In this document: positions 15,785-24,279 of the stretch, piece by piece
Layout of the letters: each line of letters starts with the position of its first letter
Numbering within the stretch: the first letter of the stretch is position 1
DNA from: Bin87 sp965203195
GTDB lineage: Bacteria > Chloroflexota > Dehalococcoidia > Lucifugimonadales > UBA3495
NCBI GenBank assembly: GCA_965203195.1
Contig: OZ241860.1
Coordinates: 372,001 to 436,000 of the forward strand
DNA length: 64,000 bases
Direction: 5' to 3'
Notes under the pieces: model-generated
Told to the model about the DNA's origin: nothing
The model's database searches: none
The model's input: only the letters and a program-made list of their open reading frames with translations
Made by a program: the position numbers and the translations under genes

Positions 15785-16417
15785 ATGTCTCTCGGGTCAG
15801 GTACAGCCAACGGCTACTGGACGGATGGCGGGCTGCGTCCGGCGGATTTGGAATGCTTGCGGGCGGCATTCGCCGGCGCGGCTCCGGCGGGCGGCGGCAA
15901 CCCTGCTCTGGTGATACTCTGCGGGCTGCCGGGGACGGGCAAGTCCCATTTTGCCCGCGCGCTGATTGCGCGGGCGTCCTTCGTATGGGTCAACAGCGAT
16001 TACTGCCGCAAGCTGCTGGTGGGCCAACCGGACTACGACCGGGAGGAACACCAACGGGTTTTCGCGGCGATGCACGCGGTCATCGCCGAGCTGCTGGCGT
16101 CGGGCCGGGCGGTGGTGTTTGACGCCACCAATCTTAATGAGGAGGTGCGGCGCCCGCTGTATGCGGTGGCGGAGGCGGCCGGGGTAACGCCGCTGCTTAT
16201 TCGCTTTACGGCCGGCATTGGCCTGGCGCGGCGGCGGCTGGCGGAACGGGCGGCGGGTCTGGCCGACGCCGCCGACAGCGACGCCGGCTGGGAAATCTAC
16301 ACGCGCATGGCCGCCGCTGACGGCCCGCCGCCGCGTCCGCATCTGCTGGTGGCGCGGCCCGATCACCTGGAATGGGCGCTGGGGGAAACCCTGCGGCGCG
16401 CCGGCCGGCGGCGATAG
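15785..16417 (+). CDS. P-loop kinase/ATPase of the AAA_33 (zeta-toxin-like) type
   Basis: A 210-aa protein with Walker A CGLPGTGKSHFARAL near residues 45-59, the following VNSDYCRKLLVG (kinase lid/substrate region), and the Walker B-like VVFDATNLNEEVRRP near 108. This order is typical of small P-loop kinases that phosphorylate nucleotides, sugars or RNA ends. The substrate cannot be read from the sequence. It starts 19 bases after yggT in the same direction. Confidence 0.85.
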   Translation: MSLGSGTANGYWTDGGLRPADLECLRAAFAGAAPAGGGNPALVILCGLPGTGKSHFARALIARASFVWVNSDYCRKLLVGQPDYDREEHQRVFAAMHAVIAELLASGRAVVFDATNLNEEVRRPLYAVAEAAGVTPLLIRFTAGIGLARRRLAERAAGLADAADSDAGWEIYTRMAAADGPPPRPHLLVARPDHLEWALGETLRRAGRRR

Positions 16418-16517
16418 CGCTATCGTCGCCGGAACGGTTTGCTAGGCAGCGGCAGTATTTCGCATTGCCCTTTGCCGGATCCGGCAGTATCATACGCTTT
16501 ACCGCAACCAGGAGAGA

Positions 16518-16910
16518 ATGATGACCACGGGAACGGAACGCCCCGGAGCGGCCCTTTTGCCGGCGCCGGCCGCGCTGATGCCGCCGCCCGGCCTGCGTTT
16601 TGCCGCCGACGCGGCTGAGCTCCGCACGGATTTCCGGGATTATGTCCTCAACCTGGCCTACGCAACCGCTTGCCGCGAGCTGGGCGATGCGCTGCAAGCA
16701 GCGGAGGTTTCTGCCTGGCACAGCCCTGACGAGCCGGCGCCGCCCCGGTTGCTCTTAACCATCTGGGCTGATGTAGGCAGAGACCAGTGGCGCCGGGTCA
16801 ATAAGGTTCTCATCGAAACGCTGATTGATGAATCGACCCGCTGGGGCAGCGCGGAGGTCGAGGATTACCGGAGCGCGATACATATTGATGTGGAACCCAT
16901 TGACCCATGA
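16518..16910 (+). CDS. Partner protein of a HEPN gene, copy 1
   Basis: A 130-aa protein, MMTTGTERPGAALLPAPAAL, with AGGAG just upstream of tandem ATGs. The stop overlaps the next gene's start in ATGA (16907-16910), so the two are translationally coupled. The N-terminal half (LRTDFRDYVLNLAYATACRELGDALQAAEVS) is nearly identical to the copy at 17384, while the C-terminal half differs strongly. Its position before a HEPN gene suggests an antitoxin or regulator, but no nucleotidyltransferase (MNT) motif is visible, so it is not a classical MNT antitoxin. I do not recognise the family. Confidence 0.75.
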   Translation: MMTTGTERPGAALLPAPAALMPPPGLRFAADAAELRTDFRDYVLNLAYATACRELGDALQAAEVSAWHSPDEPAPPRLLLTIWADVGRDQWRRVNKVLIETLIDESTRWGSAEVEDYRSAIHIDVEPIDP

Positions 16911-17335
16911 AACCGCTGGATTTCTATGACCTGGGGGTACAGCTGGCCGCAGCTGCCGAAACGGAGGCTCAATACCGGACGGCAATAAGCCGGATTTACT
17001 ACGGTCTGCATCACGAATCCTGCTGTCGGTACTTCCGAACCATGCCGGCCGGCGCGCCGTTGCCCCGGCGTCGGCGGCATACCGAGCTGGCCGACCGGTT
17101 TATTGGTATGGGGGACTATGGCCCCATCAGAATTGGCCGCCTGTTGTCAAATCTCCGAATGATGCGCGCCGAAGCGGATTATCAGCTTGATTTGCCCCTG
17201 CGCTACCGCAACCGCCGCCATTCCCCGGAACAATTGCTGCGGCGATGCCTTTTTGCGGGAGAGGAATTGCTGCGGGTACTTGACGATTTCTCTCCGGGGG
17301 TGGCGGCGGATGGCTGCCGGTGTCTTGCCTTGTAA
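16907..17335 (+). CDS. HEPN-like protein, complete copy
   Basis: A 142-aa protein starting MKPLDFYDLG. A helical region AQYRTAISRIYYGLHHESCC contains R29-x5-H35, which fits the RX4-6H motif of HEPN ribonucleases, in the same helix that usually carries it. A basic loop RRRRHTELADRFIG and further helices follow. HEPN proteins are commonly toxins or abortive-infection RNases, often coupled to a small antitoxin gene. The ATGA overlap with the upstream gene and duplication of the pair support a two-gene module. HEPN assignment is from motif and helix pattern only. Confidence 0.7.
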   Translation: MKPLDFYDLGVQLAAAAETEAQYRTAISRIYYGLHHESCCRYFRTMPAGAPLPRRRRHTELADRFIGMGDYGPIRIGRLLSNLRMMRAEADYQLDLPLRYRNRRHSPEQLLRRCLFAGEELLRVLDDFSPGVAADGCRCLAL

Positions 17336-17383
17336 TCCACCGGAGCTGGCCGTCAACCTTCGTTTTACCGGAGACGGGAGATA

Positions 17384-17578
17384 ATGATGACCACGGGAAC
17401 GGAACGCTCAGTATCGGCCCTTTTGCCGGCGCCGGCCGCGCTGATGCCGCCGCCCGGCCTGCGTTTTGCCGCCGATGCGGCTGAACTCCGTACGGATTTC
17501 CGGGATTATGTCCTCAACCTGGCCTACGCCGCCGCCTGCCGCGAGCTGGGCGATGCGTTGCAAGCAGCAGAGGTTTCG
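17384..17578 (+). repeat. Near-identical 195-bp direct repeat of 16518-16712
   Basis: The first ~195 bases of the two partner genes are almost identical at DNA level, including the ATGATGACCACGGGAACGG start region and part of the leader. The spacing between copies is 866 bases. After codon 65 the identity drops abruptly. Confidence 0.85.
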
Positions 17579-17776
17579 GTGTATCGGAGCCATTGGGAAC
17601 CCGCTCCGCCGGTTTTGACTTTAAGCATACTGGCGACCATTGACGGTCCCGAATTCGGCAAAGTCCATAAGGCCATGGCACAGGCTGTTGGGGCTGCGGC
17701 TGCCTCCTGGAGCGATTCTGACCGCGCCGATTATGCACAGTCTGTTCACTATGAGCTGGTTCCTCTGTCGGTATGA
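17384..17776 (+). CDS. Partner protein of a HEPN gene, copy 2
   Basis: A 130-aa paralogue of the protein at 16518. Residues 1-65 differ at only a few positions (for example GTERSVS for GTERPGA), but residues 66-130 are highly diverged (VYRSHWEPAPPVLTLSILAT against AWHSPDEPAPPRLLLTIWAD). The same ATGA overlap with the following HEPN copy is kept. Conserved front and diverged back suggests that the C-terminal half recognises its own partner, or that the front was homogenised by gene conversion. Confidence 0.75.
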   Translation: MMTTGTERSVSALLPAPAALMPPPGLRFAADAAELRTDFRDYVLNLAYAAACRELGDALQAAEVSVYRSHWEPAPPVLTLSILATIDGPEFGKVHKAMAQAVGAAAASWSDSDRADYAQSVHYELVPLSV

Positions 17777-17910
17777 CGCCTCTGGAGTTTTACGAACTGG
17801 GTCTGGCATTAAGCCGTTCGGCTGCTGCGCCGGCCGAGCATCGCACCGTCATCGGCCGGTTGTATTACGGGCTGCACCACGAAGCCTGTTGTCGGTGTCT
17901 TGCCTTGTAA
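17773..17910 (+). pseudogene. HEPN copy 2, deleted to 45 residues
   Basis: The frame starts MTPLEFYELGLALS, keeps GRLYYGLHHEACC with the R29-x5-H35 motif, then jumps to RCLAL and stops. The complete copy reads CCRYFRTMP after the motif and only ends with CRCLAL about 95 codons later. The truncated copy therefore looks like an internal in-frame deletion joining two similar TGTCGGT/TGCCGGT sites, and the last codons and stop are shared. It probably cannot fold as a full HEPN domain. Confidence 0.75.
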
Positions 17911-18029
17911 TCCGGCGGCGGATTTCGCCAGCGCTGGACCGCCCGCTGCTGCGCTTGCGCCGCCGTTCCCGTCCGGGCATAATCCCGCTTACTACGCCGG
18001 GGGGCGCCCCCGCATCAGGAGAATTGTTT

Positions 18030-19586
18030 ATGGCTGCCGTTACCGTTACTGCCGTTGCCGGCGATGTCGCCGCTTTTGCCACGCCGGCGCTGGTCGTCAA
18101 CCTTTTTGAGGGGGTCAGGCAGCCGGCCGGCGCTACCGGCGCCATTGACCGCGCGCTGGACGGGGCGATTTCCGGCCTCATTGCCGATGGCGAAATCAAG
18201 GGACAGCCGGGCGAAATGACGCTGCTGCATACCATGGGCCGCATACCGGCCCAGCGCGTGGTGGTGGCCGGGCTGGGCAAGGCCGACGATTTTGACGCGG
18301 CCGCCGTGCGGCGGGTCAGCGGGGATGTGGGCCGGTTCCTGCGGGGCAAGGGCGTGGCCGAGTTCGCCACCATCGCCCACGGCGCGGGCATCGGCGGCTT
18401 GGACCGAGGCGAGTCGGCGCAGGCCATTGCCGAGGGTACGCTGCTGGGGCTGTACCGCTTTGACGCCTATCGCAGCGGCAAGGGCAACGCCAGCGCCCGA
18501 GACGGAGTTGGAAATGACGCGGACGAAGGCGGCGCAATCAACCGGGTCGTCATTGTGGAACGGGATGCCGCCGGCCTGGACGCTCTGTCCGCAGGGATAG
18601 CCGCGGGGACGACGCTGGCGGAAGCTACTATGCTGGCCCGGGATCTGGTCAATCATCCGGCCAACATAATGACGCCCACCAGGATGGCGGAAGCGGCGCG
18701 GGAAGCGGCCGGAGAGGCAGGGCTGGAGCTTGACATCATAGACCGGGACGGGATGCGGGCGCACGGGATGGGAGCGCTGCTGGGCGTGGCGCAAGGCAGC
18801 GCCGAGCCGCCCCAGCTCATCGCGCTGACCTACCGGGGCGACCCGGAGCATCCGACCAACAACCTGGGGCTGGTGGGCAAGGGCATTACCTTTGACACCG
18901 GCGGGATTTCGCTGAAGCCGGCGGCCAATATGGAAGCGATGAAGGGCGATATGGCCGGCGGCGCGGCGGTAATCGCCGCTATGCGGGCCATCGGGATGCT
19001 GAAGCCGCGCATCAATGTGACCGGGCTGGTGGCCGCCACGGAGAATATGCCGGGAGGACAGGCGCAGCGTCCGGGGGATGTGGTCACGGCGATGAACGGC
19101 AAGACCATTGAGGTCATCAACACGGACGCCGAAGGGCGGCTGGTGCTGGCCGACGCGCTGTGCTACGCCCGCAGCCTGGGCGTTACCCGGCTGGTGGATA
19201 TTGCCACGCTGACCGGGGCGATGGTGGTAACGCTGGGCAAGGCGTGCACCGGAATGATGGGCAATTCGGCGCCGTTGGCCCGGAGCGTCAGCAAGGCAGG
19301 CGACCGCAGCGGGGAAAGGTTCTGGGAACTGCCCATGCTGGAGGATTACCGCGATCTGATCAAATCGGATGTGGCGGATATGAAAAACACCGGCGGGCGG
19401 CAGGCGGGCAGCATTACGGCGGCGATGCTGCTGCGGGAGTTTGCGGAGGATGCCGAGTGGGTGCACCTGGACATCGCGGGCACTGCCACTGCCGCCGCCA
19501 ACAAGGGGCACCTCGTCAAAGGCGCCACCGGAACGCCAACGCGCACGCTGGCGCAGCTGGCAATGGATCTGGCCGGGTCTGATTGA
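18030..19586 (+). CDS. pepA: Leucyl aminopeptidase (M17)
   Basis: A cytosolic two-metal peptidase that removes N-terminal amino acids. The 518-aa protein has the C-terminal catalytic domain with VGKGITFDTGGISLKP (metal-binding Lys/Asp), MKGDMAGGAAV and the signature NTDAEGRLVLADAL. The N-terminal domain is shorter on motifs and acts as a macrodomain-like cap in the family. AGGAG at 18017-18021 lies eight bases before the ATG at 18030. Length is normal for M17. Confidence 0.95.
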   Translation: MAAVTVTAVAGDVAAFATPALVVNLFEGVRQPAGATGAIDRALDGAISGLIADGEIKGQPGEMTLLHTMGRIPAQRVVVAGLGKADDFDAAAVRRVSGDVGRFLRGKGVAEFATIAHGAGIGGLDRGESAQAIAEGTLLGLYRFDAYRSGKGNASARDGVGNDADEGGAINRVVIVERDAAGLDALSAGIAAGTTLAEATMLARDLVNHPANIMTPTRMAEAAREAAGEAGLELDIIDRDGMRAHGMGALLGVAQGSAEPPQLIALTYRGDPEHPTNNLGLVGKGITFDTGGISLKPAANMEAMKGDMAGGAAVIAAMRAIGMLKPRINVTGLVAATENMPGGQAQRPGDVVTAMNGKTIEVINTDAEGRLVLADALCYARSLGVTRLVDIATLTGAMVVTLGKACTGMMGNSAPLARSVSKAGDRSGERFWELPMLEDYRDLIKSDVADMKNTGGRQAGSITAAMLLREFAEDAEWVHLDIAGTATAAANKGHLVKGATGTPTRTLAQLAMDLAGSD

Positions 19587-19719
19587 TGACGAATTCCGAA
19601 CCGGAAACGGGGCATAAGAACGCCGGCGGCGGTCGGCCGGTTAGCAACCAAACCGGCCGCCGCAAGGGATTGCCGGGCGGGAGACGATGATGCACCCGAA
19701 AAAGAGGGCAAGTTCCGGG

Positions 19720-19725
19720 TATAAT
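19720..19725 (+). promoter_or_regulatory. -10 box before the metallo-hydrolase gene
   Basis: TATAAT sits 60 bases before the ATG at 19785 in a 198-base intergenic region. No -35 match is seen at the usual distance. Confidence 0.4.
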
Positions 19726-19784
19726 AGCGGGCAAGGCTTGCGGGGATGACCGCAAGCGGCCTGCGACCCGGGAGGTATGTTGCG

Positions 19785-20903
19785 ATGCCCGATTACTTTA
19801 CGGAGGTGGCCGTTCTCCGCAGCGGCGATTCGGCCGGCAACGGCATGACGCTGGCGCTGACGGACGGAGAGGGGCGGCGGATTCATACGGTGGCAGTGCC
19901 GCAAGAGGGCCATTCGCACACGGGGCCGACGTGGGCGTATATTTTTGAGAACGAGGGGCTGACGCTGATCGACCCCGGAGCCGCCGCCTCTTTTGACATC
20001 CTGCAATCGGGGATGGCGTTGTTCGGGCGGACGGCGGCGGATGTGGAACGGGTGGTGATCACCCACGGCCACGCCGACCACGATGGCGGGGTAGCGCAGC
20101 TGCTGGAGGCGTCGGGCGCCGAGTTCTGGGCGCATGATATTTACGAGCCGCTGCTGCCCTTTGACCCGCGTGATTTGCAGCTGGCGCCTACGTCGCCGAT
20201 TAAGGAGGCGCTGTGGGCCACGGCGCGTGCCAACGGGTTCGGGCTGTCCAATTCGGAGGAACGGAGCCGGTATCTGGACGCCCGGCAGTCGGTGGCCGTG
20301 GCCCATCCGATTGCCCACGGGGAACAGCAGGGGGCGCTGACTTATATGCACGCGCCGGGACATTCGCCGGACGAGATTTGCGCTACGCTGGGGGGGATGG
20401 TGTTCACGGGCGACCATGTGCTGCCGGAAATCAGTCCGCATCCAACGATGAAAACGGATTATACGGAGGAGATGCGCCGGAATCTGCCGGCGCGGTATCA
20501 CGATCCGGAGGGATCTTACGGGCTGCTGACCTATTTGCGGTCGTTGCAGCGGGTGGCGGAGCTGGGCAGCGCAGTGGCGGCGCTGCCGGCCCATCGCTTG
20601 TACAACAACCACAGGTTTAATTTCCAGACGACGCAGCGGGCGGCCGACTTGATCCGGTTCCACGCGCGGCGGCTGGGCCGGATTCTGGTGAATGCGGGGC
20701 CGGATCCGAAGGCGCTGGAGGTGGTTACGCGGCGCACTTTTGAGCGGCGGAAGCTGGAAGGGGGCAATTTGTTTGCGGCCCTGACGGAGGTGGTGTCGCA
20801 CGCGGAGCTGCTGGAGGATTCGGGGGATTTGGAGATTACGGAGGACGGGCGGCTGCGCCGGACGGGGCGGGAGAATTACCAGGAGCTGCTGCGGAGTTTG
20901 TAG
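19785..20903 (+). CDS. Metallo-beta-lactamase-fold hydrolase
   Basis: A 372-aa protein with the dinuclear metal motif THGHADHDGG near residues 93-102, a downstream HAPGHSPDEIC and the Asp ligand in MVFTGDHVLPEIS, in the expected order. A C-terminal winged-helix-like extension (residues about 250-372, including DGRLRRTGRENYQELL) is found in the family that includes LACTB2-like thioesterases and nucleases. The substrate is unknown. GGGAGG at 19770 supports the start at 19785. Confidence 0.9.
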   Translation: MPDYFTEVAVLRSGDSAGNGMTLALTDGEGRRIHTVAVPQEGHSHTGPTWAYIFENEGLTLIDPGAAASFDILQSGMALFGRTAADVERVVITHGHADHDGGVAQLLEASGAEFWAHDIYEPLLPFDPRDLQLAPTSPIKEALWATARANGFGLSNSEERSRYLDARQSVAVAHPIAHGEQQGALTYMHAPGHSPDEICATLGGMVFTGDHVLPEISPHPTMKTDYTEEMRRNLPARYHDPEGSYGLLTYLRSLQRVAELGSAVAALPAHRLYNNHRFNFQTTQRAADLIRFHARRLGRILVNAGPDPKALEVVTRRTFERRKLEGGNLFAALTEVVSHAELLEDSGDLEITEDGRLRRTGRENYQELLRSL

Positions 20904-21091
20904 GGGAGCTGGCATTTTCAGGGCGCGCCGGAACCGGCTGCCTGCGGCGCGGCCGGCGGCGTCAAAAATCCAATGCCGGCGCGCGTTGAAAGTTCCCGGC
21001 CACAACAACCCTTGCCCCGCCGGGCACCCCGATGCTAGACTGCCAATCTGTCCGCCGGCAAACCCTCGCCACAGCCCGGCGCCTCCCATAT

Positions 21092-22396
21092 ATGCTGACC
21101 CCGCCCAACGCCCCAACGGCCGATGTTTTCGCCGGCGCCGGCCCACGGTTGCAGGCCCTGTGTGATACCTTGCGCCGGCTGACGACTGACGGCGGCGGCG
21201 TCCCCACCCCTGCTTACCTCGTCGGCGGCCCCGTCCGCGACCTGCTCCTCGGCGCGCCCGTTAATGATCTGGACATCGCCGTAGCCGGCGACGCCATCGC
21301 TCTGGCGCAGCGTTGGTCTGATGCCGGCGGCGGCCGGCTTACCGTGCACCGCCGCTTCGGCACTGCCACCGTTGTGGACTCCCGGGGCTGTGCTGTTGAT
21401 CTGGTATCCGCCCGCCGTGAAACTTATCCCCATCCTGGCGCGCTCCCTATGGTGCGTCCCGGCAGCATTGCCGACGATCTGGCCCGGCGCGATTTCACGA
21501 TTAACGCCATGGCCATACCTGTCGCCGACCTGCCGGCCATTGCCGCCGGCCGGCCGGCGGAACTCGTTGATCCGCATAACGGGCGCAGCGACCTGGATGC
21601 CGGCGTCATCCGCATCCTCCATCCCCAAAGCTTCAGGGACGACCCAACCCGCATCCTGCGCGCCGTCCGCTATGCCGGCCGCTTTTCCTTTCGACTGGCC
21701 GACGACACCCTGGCCCGGCTCCAGGCAGCGCTGGCCGATGACGCAATGTCCACCATATCAGGCGACCGGATACGCCACGAGGTGGCGCGCATCCTTGACG
21801 AACCCGCCCCGCTGCCCATCATGCGCCGCGCCGGAGATTGGGGCATTCTGCCCGCCATCCACCCGGTGCTGGGCGCGTCTCACCTGCCCGACGCAGCCGA
21901 TACCGGCGCCGGCGCATGGGATGATGCTGATGATGCTTCGCGGCCGTCGCCCCTGACCCTTCTAGCGATGCTGGTTTGGCCGCTGTTGCCCGACGCCGGC
22001 GCGGGCCTGGCGGCCCGCCTTAACGCCCCCACTCCGTGGCGGCGGGTTATCGGGGACACCGCCCGCCTGGTGGCGCTGCTGCCCGAACTCTCTGCGCCCG
22101 AAGCGTCGCCCTCCACCGTCTGCGCCCGGCTGGACTGCGTTTCGCCTCACGCGCTGGACGCCGCGCGCCGATTGCTGCCCCGGTCGGCGCCCGCCGCCGC
22201 CGTCATCGGGCGTTACCGCGCCGAATGGCAGTCGGTGTCGCCGCTGCTACGCGGAGCCGACCTGCTCCGGCTGGGCGTTCCGGCCGGCCCGGCTGTGGGC
22301 GAGGCCCTGCGCGCCATCCGCCAGGCCCGGCTGGACGGCGCGGCGCAAACCCGCCAGGACGAAAAACGCCTCGCCCGCCAATGGGCGCCGGCGTGA
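21092..22396 (+). CDS. CCA-adding enzyme/poly(A) polymerase family nucleotidyltransferase
   Basis: A 434-aa class II nucleotidyltransferase. The head has YLVGGPVRDLLLG and NDLDIAV with the catalytic Asp pair, then RRDFTINAMA and the ATP/CTP-selecting RDDPTRILRAVRYAGRF, all in family order. The C-terminal helical region is Ala/Leu-rich. It could add CCA to tRNA ends, add A only, or act in poly(A) addition; the sequence does not settle which. The ATG at 21092 gives a normal N-terminus. Confidence 0.9.
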   Translation: MLTPPNAPTADVFAGAGPRLQALCDTLRRLTTDGGGVPTPAYLVGGPVRDLLLGAPVNDLDIAVAGDAIALAQRWSDAGGGRLTVHRRFGTATVVDSRGCAVDLVSARRETYPHPGALPMVRPGSIADDLARRDFTINAMAIPVADLPAIAAGRPAELVDPHNGRSDLDAGVIRILHPQSFRDDPTRILRAVRYAGRFSFRLADDTLARLQAALADDAMSTISGDRIRHEVARILDEPAPLPIMRRAGDWGILPAIHPVLGASHLPDAADTGAGAWDDADDASRPSPLTLLAMLVWPLLPDAGAGLAARLNAPTPWRRVIGDTARLVALLPELSAPEASPSTVCARLDCVSPHALDAARRLLPRSAPAAAVIGRYRAEWQSVSPLLRGADLLRLGVPAGPAVGEALRAIRQARLDGAAQTRQDEKRLARQWAPA

Positions 22397-22448
22397 GACA
22401 GACGCCGGCACCGCCGGACATCAAGCAACCCGAACTCTCGTCAACCGA

Positions 22449-22703
22449 ATGCCCGTGTCAACGCCGCCTTTTCAGCCCCCGGCGCCGGCCTGTTGCGTGG
22501 TCTGCGATGACGAACTGGACGGCCCCCACCGCTCGGCCTGCCAGATGTGCGGCGGCGCGTTCCATTACCCCTGGCTGCCGCAAAGTGATGCGCCCCGCTG
22601 CGGACGCGCCGCCAGCCACCAGGATACTCTGGCCGTGATTTTCCTGTGCCGGGACTGCTACCGGAAACGCCATCCCGCCTCTGCATCGTCCCGCCCGCAA
22701 TAG
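22449..22703 (+). CDS. Small zinc-binding protein
   Basis: An 84-aa frame with CCVVCDDELDGPHRSACQMCGGAFH, then PRCGRAASH and LCRDCYRKRH, giving at least eight Cys/His in paired CXXC spacing. This looks like a cross-brace or treble-clef zinc module. It follows the nucleotidyltransferase gene by 52 bases on the same strand. No family name can be given; regulatory or nucleic-acid-binding roles would be guesses. Confidence 0.65.
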   Translation: MPVSTPPFQPPAPACCVVCDDELDGPHRSACQMCGGAFHYPWLPQSDAPRCGRAASHQDTLAVIFLCRDCYRKRHPASASSRPQ

Positions 22704-22798
22704 AACAGCGTCTAACCGCAATAGTGCCCCGACTGCAATGCGGCAGCAGTTGCAACCGCATTAGCATTGCCCCCAACGGGAAGGAGCAGCAACCGCCT

Positions 22799-23836
22799 AT
22801 GAAAGCCGTCTATATTGAAGCCCACGGCGACGCCGGCGTTCTCCGGTACGGCGACCGCCCCGAGCCTACTCCAGGCCCCGGCGATGTGGTCGTAAAAGTA
22901 GGCGCCAGCGCCCTTAACCGCCTGGACATCTTTACCCGCGAGGGGCAGCGCGGGCTGGAGCGGCAGTTTCCGCCCCCGCTCATCCTGGGGGGCGACACGG
23001 CCGGGGAAGTGGTCGCCGCCGGCGAGGGGGTGACTACCCTGAAAGCCGGCGACCGGGTGGTGGTGAACCCCCGTCTGGCTTGCGGCGTCTGCGCGCGGTG
23101 CGGCGCCGGGCGCGACGAACTGTGCCGCCGCAGCCGCTTTCTCGGCACTGCCATTGACGGCAGCTATGCCGAACTGGTCGTCGTCCCCGAAGTCAACGCC
23201 TACCAGCTGGACGAAGGCGTATCTTTCGCCGCCGCCGCCGCCGTTCCCACCACCTGCCTGCCGGTCTGGAATATGGCCGTGCGCCGCGCCGCCCTGCAAC
23301 CCTGGGAGACGGCGCTGGTGTTTTCGGCATCGGCCGGCGTCGGCGCCGCCGCCATTCAGATATTCAAAAATGTGGTGGGCGCCACCGTCATCGCCACCAC
23401 CAGCACCCCCGAAAAGGCGGAGCTGGCCCGCAACCTGGGCGCCGACTATGTCATCAACTACAACGAGGAGGACATCACCCAACGGGTGCGGGAAATCACC
23501 GGCGGCGCCGGCGTGGACCTGGTGGTGGACCATGTGGGCGCCGACGTCTGGGCCCACGGCTTTCGCGCCCTGCGCCCCGGCGGGCGCTACTGCACCTGCG
23601 GCGCCACCAGCGGGCTGCGCGCCGAGCTGCATCTGGGGCTGCTGTTCAGCCGCCAGATTGAAATCTACGGCGGCTATATGGGTTCCCGCGAGGATATGCG
23701 GCAGATTGTCGCCAGCCTCAACCGGGGCGTCATCAAGCCCGCCATCCACCGGATCTACCCTCTGGCGGAAGCTGCCGAGGCGCACCGGGCAATGGAAGCG
23801 GCCAACTTTTTCGGAAAGCTGCTGCTGCAGCCCTGA
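22799..23836 (+). CDS. Zinc-type alcohol dehydrogenase/quinone oxidoreductase
   Basis: A 345-aa MDR-superfamily NAD(P)H oxidoreductase starting MKAVYIEAHG. It has a GroES-like domain with DVVVKVGASALNRLD and GGDTAGEVVAAGEGV, and structural-zinc cysteines CGVCARCGAGRDELC near 97-111. The Rossmann domain has SASAGVGAAAIQIFK near 176-190 and GADYVINYNEED. The substrate is not evident. Confidence 0.92.
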   Translation: MKAVYIEAHGDAGVLRYGDRPEPTPGPGDVVVKVGASALNRLDIFTREGQRGLERQFPPPLILGGDTAGEVVAAGEGVTTLKAGDRVVVNPRLACGVCARCGAGRDELCRRSRFLGTAIDGSYAELVVVPEVNAYQLDEGVSFAAAAAVPTTCLPVWNMAVRRAALQPWETALVFSASAGVGAAAIQIFKNVVGATVIATTSTPEKAELARNLGADYVINYNEEDITQRVREITGGAGVDLVVDHVGADVWAHGFRALRPGGRYCTCGATSGLRAELHLGLLFSRQIEIYGGYMGSREDMRQIVASLNRGVIKPAIHRIYPLAEAAEAHRAMEAANFFGKLLLQP

Positions 23837-23955
23837 TACGGGCGGCGTCCGATTCTGCTATGGTGGGGCCAGTGAGCTAACTTTACTGCGCCCGGCGCCG
23901 CCGGTATCGGCACGACCCGGCGGCAAAACCGCACCGGGGCGCAACAGGAGCAAGT

Positions 23956-24265
23956 ATGCCTGACACTGCCGTTCTACCCCCCCCCCCCCCCCCCCCGACT
24001 CTCCGGCAACAAAAAGCGACCGGCGCGGGGGCGGCGTCTGCTGGCATCGGCGCTGGCTGCCTTGGCCATAGCCCTGGCGGCGCTGGCCTGTAGCACCAGC
24101 GCCGCCCCCTCCGCCTGCGTTGACGCCGCCGAAAAGGCCGGCCTGCCCGAAAACGTTATTGAACAGATCAAAAAGCCGGGGGAACTCAACGCCATTGAGC
24201 GCATTGCCCTGCGCGAAATCCTGAAAAAGGCGGGCCTGGACGAAGTCTGCGACCAGGTCAACTAA
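23956..24265 (+). pseudogene. Lipoprotein gene out of frame at a poly-C tract (possible phase-variable gene)
   Basis: An ATG at 23956 with AGGAG upstream reads MPDTAVL into 20 consecutive C, and in this assembly runs into a TAG at 24091. The next frame, read backwards from the stop at 24265, gives a complete lipoprotein: KKRPARGRRLL, a hydrophobic stretch ASALAALAIALAALAC with a lipobox ending in Cys, then a short acidic/helical mature part (VDAAEKAGLPENVIEQIK). Deleting one C (19) or adding two (22) would join the two into about 102 residues. Whether this is genuine phase variation or a sequencing error in the homopolymer cannot be told from one sequence. A TTG at 24062 inside the signal peptide is an implausible alternative start. 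Confidence 0.75.
23977..23996 (+). repeat. Homopolymer of 20 C
   Basis: An uninterrupted run of 20 cytosines, by far the longest homopolymer seen in the window. It lies eight codons into the lipoprotein gene, where length changes switch the reading frame. Confidence 0.9.
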
Positions 24266-24279
24266 AGGAACGGCCCGGG

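Noticed and set aside
18015..19511. Long minus-strand frame of 498 codons
   Set aside because: Antisense to the leucyl aminopeptidase, whose motifs are complete on the plus strand; translation is Arg/His/Gln-rich without recognisable motifs.
19641..21146. Minus-strand frame of 501 codons
   Set aside because: Antisense to the metallo-hydrolase; composition is Arg/Pro/Gln-rich shadow.
24062..24265. TTG at 24062 as the lipoprotein start
   Set aside because: It lies inside the hydrophobic signal segment and would remove the positively charged start of the signal peptide.
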